A DNA stretch of 29,547 nucleotides from Candidatus Effluviviaceae Genus I sp. (GCA_016867725.1 VGIX01000024.1:1-29547); one strand, 5' to 3'; positions 1-8,260 are shown, numbered from the stretch's first letter. The notes: generated by a model not told the origin, from the letters alone. A program made the numbers and translations.

Positions 1-36
1 CGCCCCCGCCTCCATGAGACCCGTGCCGAGAACCGG

Positions 37-696
37 CTAGCCCCGCACACGCCTGCGCAGGACCGCGCCGGCGCCCAGGAGACCCGTTCCGAGCAGCAGC
101 AGCGTCGAGGGCTCTGGGACCGGCGGCGTCACGCCGTCGCTCACGCGGACGTCGTCGATGTACCACCCTTCGTAGTCGTTGAACTCCCCGTCAACGCTGT
201 GGAACAGGAAGCCGATCCTCACGGCTGGGAGCCCTGCCAGAGTGGAGAGATCTGCCATGAGGTGGTTCCACTGCCCCTGCGGGAAGGTCTGGATGTCGGG
301 CGGAACGATGCCCCATGCGAAGCCCGGCACCTTGACCATGAAGAACGCCACGTCGTACTCCAGCGGCGCGTTCTCCGTCTCCAGCCAGGACCAGAAGTCC
401 ACGTACACGTTGCTCGCCGTCGACAGGTTGATCCACGGCGACGCCAGCATGCCCCAGCTTGTGCCCACATCGTAGTTGTAGTTCGGCGAGCCCGTGTTGT
501 ATGCGGCGCTGCGGCTGCCGGTGTGCGAGCGGTGGGTTTCCTTGTGCCAGAGCGAGTGCCACTGCCCGTTCACCTGGCCGATCCTCTGCCACCCCGGAGC
601 CGAGCCCTCGAATCCCTCGTAGAGGAAGATGGTCGCCTGTGCCGTGGTCGCGAAGAGAAGCGCGAGCGCAGCTGCCCAGAGCGCGATGTGCCTCAT
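37..696 (-). CDS. PEP-CTERM sorted exported protein with a jelly-roll-like domain
   Basis: The protein has 219 residues. A signal peptide covers about residues 1-21 (MRHIALWAAALALL...AQA). The middle is a beta-rich domain containing YEGFEG, GSRSAAY and GWYIDDVRVS, a pattern typical of MAM/concanavalin-like jelly-roll domains in secreted proteins. The C-terminus is a textbook PEP-CTERM tail: VPEPSTLLLLGTGLLGAG, then an Arg-rich end (RRRVRG). In known systems an exosortase in the inner membrane cleaves this tail and the protein joins the envelope or exopolysaccharide matrix; no exosortase gene is in this window. The ATG at 694-696 was chosen because GGAGGGA lies just upstream and the signal peptide starts there; the open frame continues further upstream without signal-like sequence. 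The gene is divergent from the ABC transporter operon and has its own promoter (766-794). Its substrate or ligand cannot be told. Confidence 0.9.
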   Translation of the reverse strand: MRHIALWAAALALLFATTAQATIFLYEGFEGSAPGWQRIGQVNGQWHSLWHKETHRSHTGSRSAAYNTGSPNYNYDVGTSWGMLASPWINLSTASNVYVDFWSWLETENAPLEYDVAFFMVKVPGFAWGIVPPDIQTFPQGQWNHLMADLSTLAGLPAVRIGFLFHSVDGEFNDYEGWYIDDVRVSDGVTPPVPEPSTLLLLGTGLLGAGAVLRRRVRG

Positions 697-765
697 GATG
701 CCGTCCCTCCGCGGCTGCCGCCGCATGCTCCTCCGACCAGTCTCATCCCGGGGAATGCCACGGTC

Positions 766-794
766 ACTGTACGAAGGAGCTGCCACACTGTCAA
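766..794 (-). promoter_or_regulatory. sigma70-like promoter of the PEP-CTERM gene
   Basis: On the minus strand, TTGACA (789-794, 6/6 to consensus) is separated by 17 bases from TACAGT (766-771, 4/6). The predicted start point is near 760, giving a leader of about 64 bases before the ATG at 696. Called by eye. Confidence 0.6.
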
Positions 795-888
795 GCACGT
801 TCTCGCACAAGTCAGGGGCCGTTGACGGGGAGCGGGTGTCACTCGGTGGCGCTGCGCCGGCCGGCGGACGAGCGGACGGCGCCGCACA

Positions 889-917
889 TTGACACCCCGT
901 CGCGATGTGGATAGCAT
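889..917 (+). promoter_or_regulatory. sigma70-like promoter of the sugar ABC transporter operon
   Basis: TTGACA (889-894, 6/6) is separated by 17 bases from TAGCAT (912-917, 4/6). The predicted start point is near 924, about 44 bases before the GTG at 968. No obvious operator palindrome was seen around it. Confidence 0.65.
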
Positions 918-967
918 GGCGCGGCGTACGGAGGACCTCGCGACTCACCTGGACAAGGAGGCGCCCC

Positions 968-2215
968 GTGAGAAGGCTCGTCGTGTGCGCGGCCTTGGCC
1001 GCTGCGGCGCTGTTCTTGACATCGTGCTCGAACAAGGGCACCGGGAAGACGGTCATCACGTTCGCGGCCGGCAACGACCCTTCGGGCGCAACGGAAGCCC
1101 TCATCGCGGAATACAACGGGGCCCATCCCGATGTCGAGGTGCGCTTCCAGGCGATGCCGGCGAGCACCGACCAGCAGCACGATGCCTACGTCACCTACCT
1201 TTCGGCCGGCGAGAAGGGGATCGACCTCTACAGCCTCGACGTCATCTGGACCTCCGAGTTCGCCAGGGCCGGGTGGATAAGACCGCTGCCGCAAGGGTTC
1301 ATCGATCCGGCGGACTTCCTCGACGGGCCGATCGGCTCGGTCATGTACCGCGGCGAGCTGTACGCCGTGCCGTGGTTCACCGACGCCGGCGTGCTCTACT
1401 ACCGCAAGGACCTCCTCGCGAACGCCGGGCTGGCGGTTCCCGAGACCTGGGACGATCTCAGGGCTGCCGGCCGCCGGCTCGCCGGGCGCAGGGGGATGGA
1501 CGGGTTCGTCTGGCAGGGCGCCCGCTACGAGGGGCTGGTCTGCAACTTCCTCGAGGTTCTGTGGGGCACCGGCGGCTCGCTCGACCCGGAGCGGCTCGCC
1601 TCCGCGCCATCGGAGGTGCGGGATGAGATCGAGCGCGCCATCCGACTCATGGTGAGCCTCACAATCGAAGGGGTGTCGCCGGCGAGCGTCCTCACCTACA
1701 AGGAGGAGGACTCGCGGCGCGTGTTCACCGAGGGGCAGGCGGTCTTCCTGCGGAACTGGCCGTACGCCTGGAGCATGGCGGAGGGCCCCGAGTCGAAGGT
1801 CAAGGGCCTTGTCGGCATCGCGCCTCTCCCCCACGCTCCGGGGCTCGTGAGCTACTCGACGATCGGAGGCTGGAACGTCGCTCTCTCGGCCCACAGCCGC
1901 CATCCCGAGCAGGCGCTCGAGTTCCTGAAGTTCATCACCGGCGAGCGGGCGCTCGCTCTTCGCGCGGTCAAGGGAGCGTATCTGCCCACGCGCAAGTCCA
2001 CGTACCAGGATCCCGACGTGCTCGAGGCCAATCCTCACTTCGCGAGCTTCTTCGAGGTCTTCAGGAACGCGCGGAACCGCCCGCAGTCCCCCGAGTACCC
2101 GCGCGCGTCCGACGTGATCCAGGAGAACGTCCACAAGGCTCTCTCGGGCGAGATCCCGCCGGCCGACGCGGCGGCCGCGATCGTGAGCCGGCTGTCGGCC
2201 GTCCTCGCCGACTGA
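968..2215 (+). CDS. CUT1-family sugar ABC transporter, substrate-binding lipoprotein
   Basis: The protein has 415 residues and belongs to the extracellular solute-binding family 1. It begins with a lipoprotein signal (MRRLVVCAALAAAALFLTSC, lipidated Cys20). The mature part opens with VITFAAGNDPSGATEALIAE and NGAHPDVEVRF, and contains IDLYSLDVIW and YAVPWFTDAGVLYYRKDLL, all typical of the MalE/UgpB/LpqY group that binds oligosaccharides outside the cytoplasmic membrane. The start is GTG at 968: AAGGAGG (955-961) sits six bases upstream and the lipoprotein signal starts exactly there. It is the first gene of a three-gene operon with two permeases. The sugar cannot be read from the sequence; trehalose, maltose and glycerol-phosphate-type substrates are all possible for this family. 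Confidence 0.92.
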   Translation: MRRLVVCAALAAAALFLTSCSNKGTGKTVITFAAGNDPSGATEALIAEYNGAHPDVEVRFQAMPASTDQQHDAYVTYLSAGEKGIDLYSLDVIWTSEFARAGWIRPLPQGFIDPADFLDGPIGSVMYRGELYAVPWFTDAGVLYYRKDLLANAGLAVPETWDDLRAAGRRLAGRRGMDGFVWQGARYEGLVCNFLEVLWGTGGSLDPERLASAPSEVRDEIERAIRLMVSLTIEGVSPASVLTYKEEDSRRVFTEGQAVFLRNWPYAWSMAEGPESKVKGLVGIAPLPHAPGLVSYSTIGGWNVALSAHSRHPEQALEFLKFITGERALALRAVKGAYLPTRKSTYQDPDVLEANPHFASFFEVFRNARNRPQSPEYPRASDVIQENVHKALSGEIPPADAAAAIVSRLSAVLAD

Positions 2216-2240
2216 GACAACCTCACGGAGCGGTGCGCCC

Positions 2241-3116
2241 ATGAGCGGCAGAGGCGACACTCGACTCGCTGCGTGGCTTCTCGCGCCGTCGCTGGCGTTC
2301 GTGGTCGTGGTCGGCGCCTTCCCGGTGCTCAGCCAGTTCGTCCTCTCCCTCTGGCGCTACAACCTCAAGTTCGCCGAAGAGAGAGCGTTCGTGGGCCTGG
2401 GCAACTACGCGGCCCTGGTCCGCGACGCCGTCTTCTGGCGTGACCTCTGGCAGACGACCTGGTTCACCGGCGTGTCGGTGTCGCTCGAGCTCGCGCTGGG
2501 CCTCGCGGCCGCGCTCCTTCTTCACGGCATGCGGCGCGGCAGGACGGCCGTGACGGCGTCGACCATCCTCCCGTGGGCGCTGCCGACGGTCGTCGCGGCG
2601 ACGATGTGGTCGCTGCTTCTGAACGACCGCATCGGCCTCGTGAACTCGGTGCTCGGGCGTCTCGGGCTCATGGGGGAACCCATCGTCTGGCTCGGCCCGG
2701 GGCTCGCGATGGTGTCGGTCATCGTGGCGGACGTCTGGAAGACCACGCCGTTCGTGGCGATCATCCTCCTGGCGGGCCTCAAGTCGATACCTCGCGAGTA
2801 CTACGAGGCGGCGAACCTGGACGGCGCCGGGAGGTGGCGGAGCTTCACCGGCATCACGCTCCCGCTCCTCAAGCCGTTCATCGCGATCGCCGTGCTCTTC
2901 AGGGCCATGGACGCGTTCAGGATCTTCGACCTCATCTGGGTGCTGACCGGAGGGGCGTCCGGGACCGAGACGGTCTCCGTCGCCATCTACAGGACGCTGT
3001 TCCGTTACTCGGAGCTCGGCTACGGCTCGGCGATGACGGTCTCCCTCTTCTTCATCGTCTTCGCGCTGAGCCTTCTGCTCATACGGTCCATGAAGGTCGC
3101 CTCGGAGCCAAGGTGA
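2241..3116 (+). CDS. sugar ABC transporter permease, MalF/UgpA type
   Basis: The protein has 291 residues and about six membrane helices, the first near residues 12-35 (LLAPSLAFVVVVGAFPVL). The cytoplasmic EAA loop that docks the ATPase lies at about residues 186-212 (EYYEAANLDGAGRWRSF, then ITLPLLKP), matching the MalF/UgpA branch of binding-protein-dependent transport permeases. The ATG lies 25 bases after the stop of the binding-protein gene with GGAG upstream. It should form a heterodimer with the product of the next gene (3133-3960) in the cytoplasmic membrane. The length is normal and nothing looks broken. Confidence 0.92.
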   Translation: MSGRGDTRLAAWLLAPSLAFVVVVGAFPVLSQFVLSLWRYNLKFAEERAFVGLGNYAALVRDAVFWRDLWQTTWFTGVSVSLELALGLAAALLLHGMRRGRTAVTASTILPWALPTVVAATMWSLLLNDRIGLVNSVLGRLGLMGEPIVWLGPGLAMVSVIVADVWKTTPFVAIILLAGLKSIPREYYEAANLDGAGRWRSFTGITLPLLKPFIAIAVLFRAMDAFRIFDLIWVLTGGASGTETVSVAIYRTLFRYSELGYGSAMTVSLFFIVFALSLLLIRSMKVASEPR

Positions 3117-3132
3117 TCGACGGAGGTCCGGC

Positions 3133-3960
3133 GTGACGGCGCGCACGCGACGGGGGGCTTGGATGTGGGCGGCGAGGGTCGGCCTCGCGGTGGCCGCGCT
3201 CGTCCCGTTCTACTGGATCGCGACGGTCAGCCTCTCAACGCCGCAGGCGCTCTACAAGACGCCGCTCGACTACTACCCGAACCCGCCGGCGCTCTCCAAC
3301 TTCACGGCGGTCTTCGCCGTGAGCCAGTTCCCGAGGAACGTCCTGAACAGCCTCGTCGTCGCGTCGCTCACGACGCTTCTTACGCTCGCGATCGGGTCGC
3401 CGGCGGCGTACGCGCTCGCGCGGCTCACGGTGAGAAGGAAGAGCGCCATCATGGCCCTCTTCCTCGGCATCGCCATCTTCCCGGCGATCGGGATGATCGG
3501 GCCTCTCTACGTGGGCATGGCCAGGCTCCACCTCATCAACAGGTACCCGGCGCTGGTCCTGCCGTACACGCTCCTGTCGCTGCCGCTGGCGGTCTGGATC
3601 CTGACGCACTTCTTCAGCACGCTGCCGAGGAGCCTCGAGGACGCCGCGCTGGTGGACGGGTGCACCATGACGCGCGCGTTCTTCAGGATCATCCTGCCGC
3701 TCTCCGCCCCGGGGCTTCTCACGGCGGCGATCCTCATCTTCATCTTCGCGTGGAACGAGTTCCTCTTCGCGCTCATCATGACCTCGACTCCCCAGTCGAG
3801 GACCGTGCCTGTCGCCCTTGCGCTCTTCGCGGGCCTGCACGAACTGCCGTGGGCGACCATCGCCGCCGCGACGGTCGTGAGCGTGCTCCCCGTCCTCGCG
3901 CTCGTCGCCCTGTTCCAGCAGAGGATCGTCGAGGGCCTCACGAGCGGCGTGGAGCGGTGA
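3133..3960 (+). CDS. sugar ABC transporter permease, MalG/UgpE type
   Basis: The protein has 275 residues and six predicted membrane helices. The EAA loop is at about residues 167-194 (LEDAALVDGCTMTRAF, then IILPLSAPG), as in MalG/UgpE/ThuG. WNEFLFALI near residue 215 is a family hallmark. The start is GTG at 3133, with GGAGG at 3122-3126. The gene lies 16 bases downstream of the first permease and ends the operon. No ATP-binding subunit gene follows, so the transporter presumably borrows a shared MsmX/UgpC-like ATPase encoded elsewhere; that is inference. Confidence 0.92.
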   Translation: MTARTRRGAWMWAARVGLAVAALVPFYWIATVSLSTPQALYKTPLDYYPNPPALSNFTAVFAVSQFPRNVLNSLVVASLTTLLTLAIGSPAAYALARLTVRRKSAIMALFLGIAIFPAIGMIGPLYVGMARLHLINRYPALVLPYTLLSLPLAVWILTHFFSTLPRSLEDAALVDGCTMTRAFFRIILPLSAPGLLTAAILIFIFAWNEFLFALIMTSTPQSRTVPVALALFAGLHELPWATIAAATVVSVLPVLALVALFQQRIVEGLTSGVER

Positions 3961-4144
3961 GCGAGCCGCGCGAGCCGGCCTGTCATGTCCGCCTCCGTCC
4001 GCGCTTCGCCGTTCCTGGGACAGCCGCGCTGCACTTGGCCCGGTTCTGGCATCCGGGCAGGTGGACGCGCGGCGCGTGGCTTCTTCCACCGCTCTTTCTT
4101 GATTGCCACAATCTGTGACTGATTGATGGCAACGTTCGTTCAGC

Positions 4145-4173
4145 TTGACAAGCGGCTGTCTCGCGCCTAGTCT
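4145..4173 (+). promoter_or_regulatory. sigma70-like promoter of the FN3-repeat gene
   Basis: TTGACA (4145-4150, 6/6), a 17-base spacer, then TAGTCT (4168-4173, 3/6). The predicted start point is near 4180, about 50 bases before the chosen ATG. The preceding 180 bases (3961-4144) hold no gene I can support. Confidence 0.55.
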
Positions 4174-4183
4174 GTCCGGACAG
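4172..4183. promoter_or_regulatory. perfect 12-bp palindrome over the -10/start region
   Basis: CTGTCCGGACAG is a perfect palindrome that overlaps the last two bases of the predicted -10 and covers the predicted start point. It could be a repressor operator or simply a 5'-end stem. No regulator is identified. Confidence 0.3.
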
Positions 4184-4229
4184 CTCGCACCGGGGCACGC
4201 GGATGCGCCGGACGCTTTCAAGGAGGAAG

Positions 4230-7055
4230 ATGCCGGGGTCTCCGACCCGTCACGCACATCGCGCTGTCGCCAGCCTGATTCTGGCGATGTTGTGCTGCGT
4301 GTGGGCTGCGCACGCCTCGGCTACCGAGAGCTCGACCGGCCCCTCTGAGAGCTCGCACGTCCTCATCGGAATGCTGCCGAGGACCGGCTTCGAGGTGACC
4401 TGCGACGACTCCCTCCTCTCCGACGAGCCCGTCGTGTCGGATGAACTGGGCATCGTGTGGTTCACGATCGACCACGAGCTGCACGGTGAGCCGAGCGTCG
4501 TCAGTATCAGGGTGCCGGCACCCCCGCAGATCACGGGGTGCCACGCGTCCGTCGTCGACGACACGTTCGCCGTGATCGCGTGGCAGACCGACCGACCGGC
4601 CGTCTCCCTCGTGGAGTACGGCACCACGCCCCTGTACGGCCAGGCCACCCCGCTCTCGCAGCGCTACACGCGGACGCACGCGATCACGGTGCAGGACCTC
4701 TCTCCCGAGACGACCTACCACTACCGCGCGGTCTCGACGGACGCCTTCGGCCACTCCACGACGGCCGATGGCCGCACGCTCACGACGCTCGCGGCGAGGC
4801 CCCGCATCGCGGGCCTCGCCGTCGAGACGGTGTCTCCCACGGGCCTCCTCGTGACGTGGAGGACCACGCGCCCGTGCGACGCGCGGATCGAGTACGGCAC
4901 CGACGAGCAGTACGGGGAATGGTCCGCGCACGACCCGACCTTGGCGCTCGAGCATGCAGTGGTGCTCGATGGGCTCGAGCCCTACACGCTGTACCACTTC
5001 AGGGCATGGAGCACCGACGAGTTCGGAAGGGCGGTGAACTCAGGCGACCGCACGGCGATGACGCTGCCCCCCGAGCTTCTGCTTCTTCAGGTCGCCGTGG
5101 TGGACACGAACTCGACGACGGCGACGGTCGCGTGGAGCACGACGACCCCCGCGACGTCGCAGGTCGAGTACGGACCCACGGGGGATTACGGCGAAGCGAC
5201 GGATGTGTCGACGGACCTCGTGACGGACCATGTGGTCGTGCTGGATGGCCTCACGCCCGACGCGACATACCACTTCCGGGTCCGCTCCACAGACGCGCAC
5301 GGACAGCAGGTCATCTCGCCCGACGGCGTCTTCGTGACGCACGCCCCCGGACTCCCGGAGGCCCTCGTCATCTACATCCCGTCGGTCGGCGCCGTCGGCT
5401 GGAACAGCGCCCGGGTGAACTGGCTGACGAACCTGCCCTCGAGCTCGCGCGTGGAGTACGGCACGACGCCCGCGTACGGAGCGGCGGTCACCGACGGAGC
5501 CCTCCGCGTGACCCACAGCGTCGTGCTCCCCGATCTGGAGGAGGAGACGCTGTATCACTTCCGCATCCTCTCGACGACCGCGGGAGGGACGACGGCCACG
5601 ACGAGCGACGCGGTCTTCACGACGCTCGCGCGGCCCCTGGAGATCGAGAACCTGACCGTCGCCGGCGTGGGTGACACGCAGTTCACCGTCAACTGGACGA
5701 CGACGAGGCCGGCGAACGGACTCGTGGAGTACGGGACCGACGGCTCCTACGGCGCGAGCACGCCGCCCGCGCCCGAGATGTCGCTGACCCACAGCGTCGC
5801 GGTCACGGGGCTCGCGCCCGGCACGACGTATCACTTCCGCGCCCGAAGCGAGGACGAGACCGGCGCCGTGGCCCTGTCCGACGACTCGACGGTGGCCACC
5901 GCGCCGCTGCCGCTGGCCGTCTTCGACGTCTCGGTCTCCGACACGACCGACACGGCGGTGGTCGTCGAGTGGCGGACGAACAACCCGGCAACGTCGCAGG
6001 TGGAGTATGGAACGACCGCATCGTACGGCTCTGCGACGCCCGAGGACCTTGAGCTCAGCTACGACCACGCCGTCATCCTGGAGGGCCTGACACCGAACAC
6101 CGAGTACCACTTCCGGGCCCTGAGCACGGACGCGTACTCACAGGAGGCGGAGTCCCCCGACGCCGTGTTCTCGACGCTGCCCGAGGGAGCCGGCGCGCTC
6201 GTCCTCTGGAGCATCGCGGCGGTCGACGTGGGACCTACGTACGCTCTGATATCGTGGCGAACGAACAGACCCGCGTCCTCGACGGTCGAGTACGGAGCGA
6301 CAGCCCAGTACGGGACCACGGAGTTTCGGCCGGACCGCGTTCGGAACCACAGCGTCATGCTCACCGGGCTCGCCGAGGCGACGACGTATCACTTCCGCGT
6401 TCGTTCGGCGGCGGCCACCGGCCCCGAGGCGGTGTCGGACGACATGTCCTTCACGACAGCGCAGGTCGGCGACCTCATGCCCCCGGCGACGCCGCACGGC
6501 CTCGCGGTGCTGTCGAGGGTCGGCGGCATCACCCTCGGGTGGGAGGCGAACACGGAGCAGGACCTCTACCAGTACGTCGTGAGCCGGAGGGCCGAGGGCG
6601 CGGCGGAGTACGCGGAGATCGCAAGGCCGCCCGCGCACCAGACGAGCTGCATCGACGACGCCGCGATCCCGGGGCTTCTGTACGAGTACACCGTCGCCGC
6701 CGTGGACGGGTCCGGCAACAGGAGCGCTCCAAGCGCGCCTGTCCAGGCCATAGCCGTAGCGGGGCAGGCGGGCGGTCTCTGGGCCTACCCGAACCCCTCG
6801 CACGGCAGCGTCTCCATCCGCTTCTCGGTCGGCGCGCACGCGGCAGGCGGGAGCACGGAGTACGTCGTCGCCGTGCACGACGCCGCGGGGCGCATCGTGA
6901 GGGTCGTGGCCCGGGGCGAGACGCCCGCGGGGCACGAGACGGTCTCGTGGGACGGAATGGACTCCGATGGACGAAGAGTCCCGTCCGGCGTCTACTTCGT
7001 GAGCGCGCTGTTCCCTCAAGGGCAGTGCCGGTCGAAGGTCATCGTCGCGCGCTAG
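4230..7055 (+). CDS. large exported protein: seven tandem FN3-like modules, one classical FN3, FlgD-like C-terminal domain
   Basis: The protein has 941 residues. A signal peptide (residues 1-31, hydrophobic core SLILAMLCCVWA) is followed by a short beta-rich region. From about residue 100 to 750 there are seven modules of about 93 residues, each with W.T..P......EYG....YG, then H.V.L.GL...T.YH(F/Y)R..S. This resembles the FN3-like N-terminal domain of purple acid phosphatases. A more classical FN3 domain follows (about 752-845, YTVAAVDGSGNRSAPS). The last 90 residues hold YPNPSHG, AAGRIVR, WDGMDSDGRRVPSGVYF and a final KVIVAR, a FlgD-like/T9SS type A-like sorting domain. No enzyme domain is seen, so it is probably a surface adhesin or scaffold. 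ATG 4230 is preferred because AGGAGG lies at 4221-4226 (short, 3-base spacing); an in-frame ATG at 4203 has no clear ribosome site. The ompA-like gene follows 34 bases downstream. Confidence 0.88.
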   Translation: MPGSPTRHAHRAVASLILAMLCCVWAAHASATESSTGPSESSHVLIGMLPRTGFEVTCDDSLLSDEPVVSDELGIVWFTIDHELHGEPSVVSIRVPAPPQITGCHASVVDDTFAVIAWQTDRPAVSLVEYGTTPLYGQATPLSQRYTRTHAITVQDLSPETTYHYRAVSTDAFGHSTTADGRTLTTLAARPRIAGLAVETVSPTGLLVTWRTTRPCDARIEYGTDEQYGEWSAHDPTLALEHAVVLDGLEPYTLYHFRAWSTDEFGRAVNSGDRTAMTLPPELLLLQVAVVDTNSTTATVAWSTTTPATSQVEYGPTGDYGEATDVSTDLVTDHVVVLDGLTPDATYHFRVRSTDAHGQQVISPDGVFVTHAPGLPEALVIYIPSVGAVGWNSARVNWLTNLPSSSRVEYGTTPAYGAAVTDGALRVTHSVVLPDLEEETLYHFRILSTTAGGTTATTSDAVFTTLARPLEIENLTVAGVGDTQFTVNWTTTRPANGLVEYGTDGSYGASTPPAPEMSLTHSVAVTGLAPGTTYHFRARSEDETGAVALSDDSTVATAPLPLAVFDVSVSDTTDTAVVVEWRTNNPATSQVEYGTTASYGSATPEDLELSYDHAVILEGLTPNTEYHFRALSTDAYSQEAESPDAVFSTLPEGAGALVLWSIAAVDVGPTYALISWRTNRPASSTVEYGATAQYGTTEFRPDRVRNHSVMLTGLAEATTYHFRVRSAAATGPEAVSDDMSFTTAQVGDLMPPATPHGLAVLSRVGGITLGWEANTEQDLYQYVVSRRAEGAAEYAEIARPPAHQTSCIDDAAIPGLLYEYTVAAVDGSGNRSAPSAPVQAIAVAGQAGGLWAYPNPSHGSVSIRFSVGAHAAGGSTEYVVAVHDAAGRIVRVVARGETPAGHETVSWDGMDSDGRRVPSGVYFVSALFPQGQCRSKVIVAR

Positions 7056-7089
7056 GGGACATCAGGTGACAGGCGCAAGGAGGCGAACC

Positions 7090-7755
7090 ATGCGAAGGCT
7101 CGTGTGCGTGCTTGTGCTGGCGGCGCTCGTGGCGGGGTCGTTCGGCTGCGCGTCCATGACGGCACGGGACAAGGGGCTCGTGATCGGCGGCGCGACGGGC
7201 GCCGTCATCGGCGGCATCATCGGCGACAAGGCCGGCAACACCGCCGTGGGCGCCATCCTCGGCGCGGTCGTGGGCGGCGCGGCCGGCGCTGTCATCGGCA
7301 ACTACATGGACAAGCAGGCGGCCGAACTCCGGCAGGACCTTGAGGGAGCGAAGGTCGAGCGCGTCGGCGAGGGCATCAAGATCACCTTCGCCTCCGGCAT
7401 CATGTTCGACGTCGCGAAGCACGACCTGCGGCCCGACGCGCAGGCGAACCTGGCGAAGCTCGCGGCGATCCTCATCAAGTACGAGGACACCAACATCCTC
7501 ATCGAGGGCCACACGGACTCCGACGGCGCGGAGGACTACAACCTCCAGCTGTCCGAGCGCAGGGCCCGTTCCGTGCAGTCCTACCTCGCGCAGAACGGCG
7601 TCATGAGCGGTCGGATGACCATCATGGGCTACGGCGAGTCCCAGCCGATCGCCGACAACTCGACCGCGGCCGGTAAGCAGGCCAACCGCCGCGTCGAGGT
7701 CGCCATCATGGCCAACGAGAAGCTCAAGAAGGCGGCGGAGCAGCAGGCGCGTTAG
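7090..7755 (+). CDS. OmpA-family lipoprotein with glycine-zipper segment (YiaD-like)
   Basis: The protein has 221 residues. A lipoprotein signal ends at Cys20 (VAGSFGC). Residues about 30-71 form a Gly-rich zipper (GGATGAVIGGIIGDKAG, then GAILGAVVGGAAGAVIG). Residues about 98-208 form the OmpA C-terminal peptidoglycan-binding domain: ITFASGIMFDV, IEGHTDSDG, NLQLSERRA and ANRRVEVAI, with the ligand-binding Asp and Arg positions present (in GHTDSDG and LSERRA). It would be anchored in the outer membrane and bind the cell wall, like E. coli YiaD or Pal relatives. ATG 7090 was chosen for AAGGAGG at 7079-7083 and onward and for the signal peptide; an in-frame GTG at 7066 adds only eight polar residues. 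It lies 34 bases after the FN3-repeat gene and is probably co-transcribed with it. Confidence 0.92.
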   Translation: MRRLVCVLVLAALVAGSFGCASMTARDKGLVIGGATGAVIGGIIGDKAGNTAVGAILGAVVGGAAGAVIGNYMDKQAAELRQDLEGAKVERVGEGIKITFASGIMFDVAKHDLRPDAQANLAKLAAILIKYEDTNILIEGHTDSDGAEDYNLQLSERRARSVQSYLAQNGVMSGRMTIMGYGESQPIADNSTAAGKQANRRVEVAIMANEKLKKAAEQQAR

Positions 7756-7783
7756 ACCGCCCGCATCGCCGGGAGTGAACGAA

Positions 7784-7813
7784 CGACGGCCGTCCCCTTC
7801 GGGACGGCCGTCG
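7784..7813. terminator. bidirectional hairpin terminator between ompA-like and csp1 genes
   Basis: CGACGGCCGTCCC (7784-7796) pairs perfectly with GGGACGGCCGTCG (7801-7813) around a CTTC loop. It lies between two convergent genes and so can serve both. A flanking GAAC/GTTC pair could extend it. There is no clear U-run. Confidence 0.75.
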
Positions 7814-7839
7814 CGTTCTCAACGGAGGACCTTCCGAGG

Positions 7840-8052
7840 CTACTCCGCGAGTCTGGTCACGTTCTCAGCGGCCGGCCCCTTGTCGGCCTGGACGATGTCG
7901 AACTCGACCTTGTCGCCTTCCGTGAGGCTGCGGAAACCCTCGGACTTGATCGCCGAGTAATGGACGAAGCAGTCCTTCTGACCGTCGTCCGGCGTGATGA
8001 AGCCGAAGCCCTTGGTGTCGTTGAACCACTTCACTCGACCCGTCGTACGCAT
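7840..8052 (-). CDS. cspA: cold-shock domain protein, first copy (csp1)
   Basis: The protein has 70 residues, a single cold-shock domain. It starts [23 protein letters not shown]1 is KGFGFI and RNP2 is the FVHY segment (here preceded by Cys). CspA-family proteins bind single-stranded RNA/DNA and melt RNA structure in the cytoplasm. The ATG at 8050-8052 is preceded by AGGGAG. The second copy at 15228-15440 shares most residues (for example [19 protein letters not shown]). A leader of about 220 bases separates the predicted start of transcription from the ATG; its first part resembles that of csp2. Confidence 0.95.
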   Translation of the reverse strand: MRTTGRVKWFNDTKGFGFITPDDGQKDCFVHYSAIKSEGFRSLTEGDKVEFDIVQADKGPAAENVTRLAE

Positions 8053-8191
8053 CGCACAACTCCCTGCTGGTGTTCAGCCGCCGGGCGCGACCTTCGCCCC
8101 TGCGGCACCTTCCCAAGGGCGGACTCCTCATCCGCCTCGGCGCGCCGCACCGCTCGCGCGGCTCGGCTTGCCAGCCTGCCAGGCAGCACCC

Positions 8192-8260
8192 TCAAGCAAC
8201 GGAGGGACCCGCGCTTGCCAGGTCCCTCCGAGAGCTGCCGACACCGCCCTGCATCGACAT
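8192..8260 (-). CDS. candidate 22-codon leader peptide of csp1
   Basis: ATG at 8258-8260 and TGA at 8192-8194, with AGG seven bases before the ATG. Codons 12-15 read Arg-Asp-Leu-Ala across the 5' arm of the leader hairpin. The csp2 leader has an ORF in the equivalent place and frame that also reads Arg-Asp-Leu-Ala (15621-15695). Short ORFs arise by chance, and the peptide match follows from the nucleotide match, so translation is unproven. Confidence 0.3.
   Translation of the reverse strand: MSMQGGVGSSRRDLASAGPSVA
8201..8229 (-). promoter_or_regulatory. csp1 leader hairpin, matching that of csp2
   Basis: On the minus strand GGAGGGACC pairs with GGTCCCTCC around an 11-base loop beginning TGGC. 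The csp2 leader has the same stem core and loop start (15630-15662). It is followed by GTTGCTTG, a poor U-tract, so it may be a weak terminator/attenuator or a protein-binding element. Confidence 0.6.

Noticed and set aside
1-36. Possible gene end at the left edge
   Set aside because: Only 36 bases; no recognisable coding or terminator signal.
839-2260. Long open frame on the minus strand opposite the binding-protein gene
   Set aside because: Arg/Gly/Pro-rich antisense shadow of a clear coding gene in GC-rich DNA, with no domain or ribosome site. The same applies to the long antisense frames at 10547-12373, 18646-21144, 21150-23753 and 24682-26556.
4101-4133. AT-richer patch with TTGCCA ... 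TGGCAA and GATTG CCA CAATC inverted repeats
   Set aside because: Stems are only 5-6 bp with an 18-base or 3-base loop and no U-run; not enough for a terminator or operator call.
4203-4232. Upstream ATG 4203 as start of the FN3-repeat gene
   Set aside because: No Shine-Dalgarno sequence before it, whereas AGGAGG precedes ATG 4230; the short spacing keeps some doubt.
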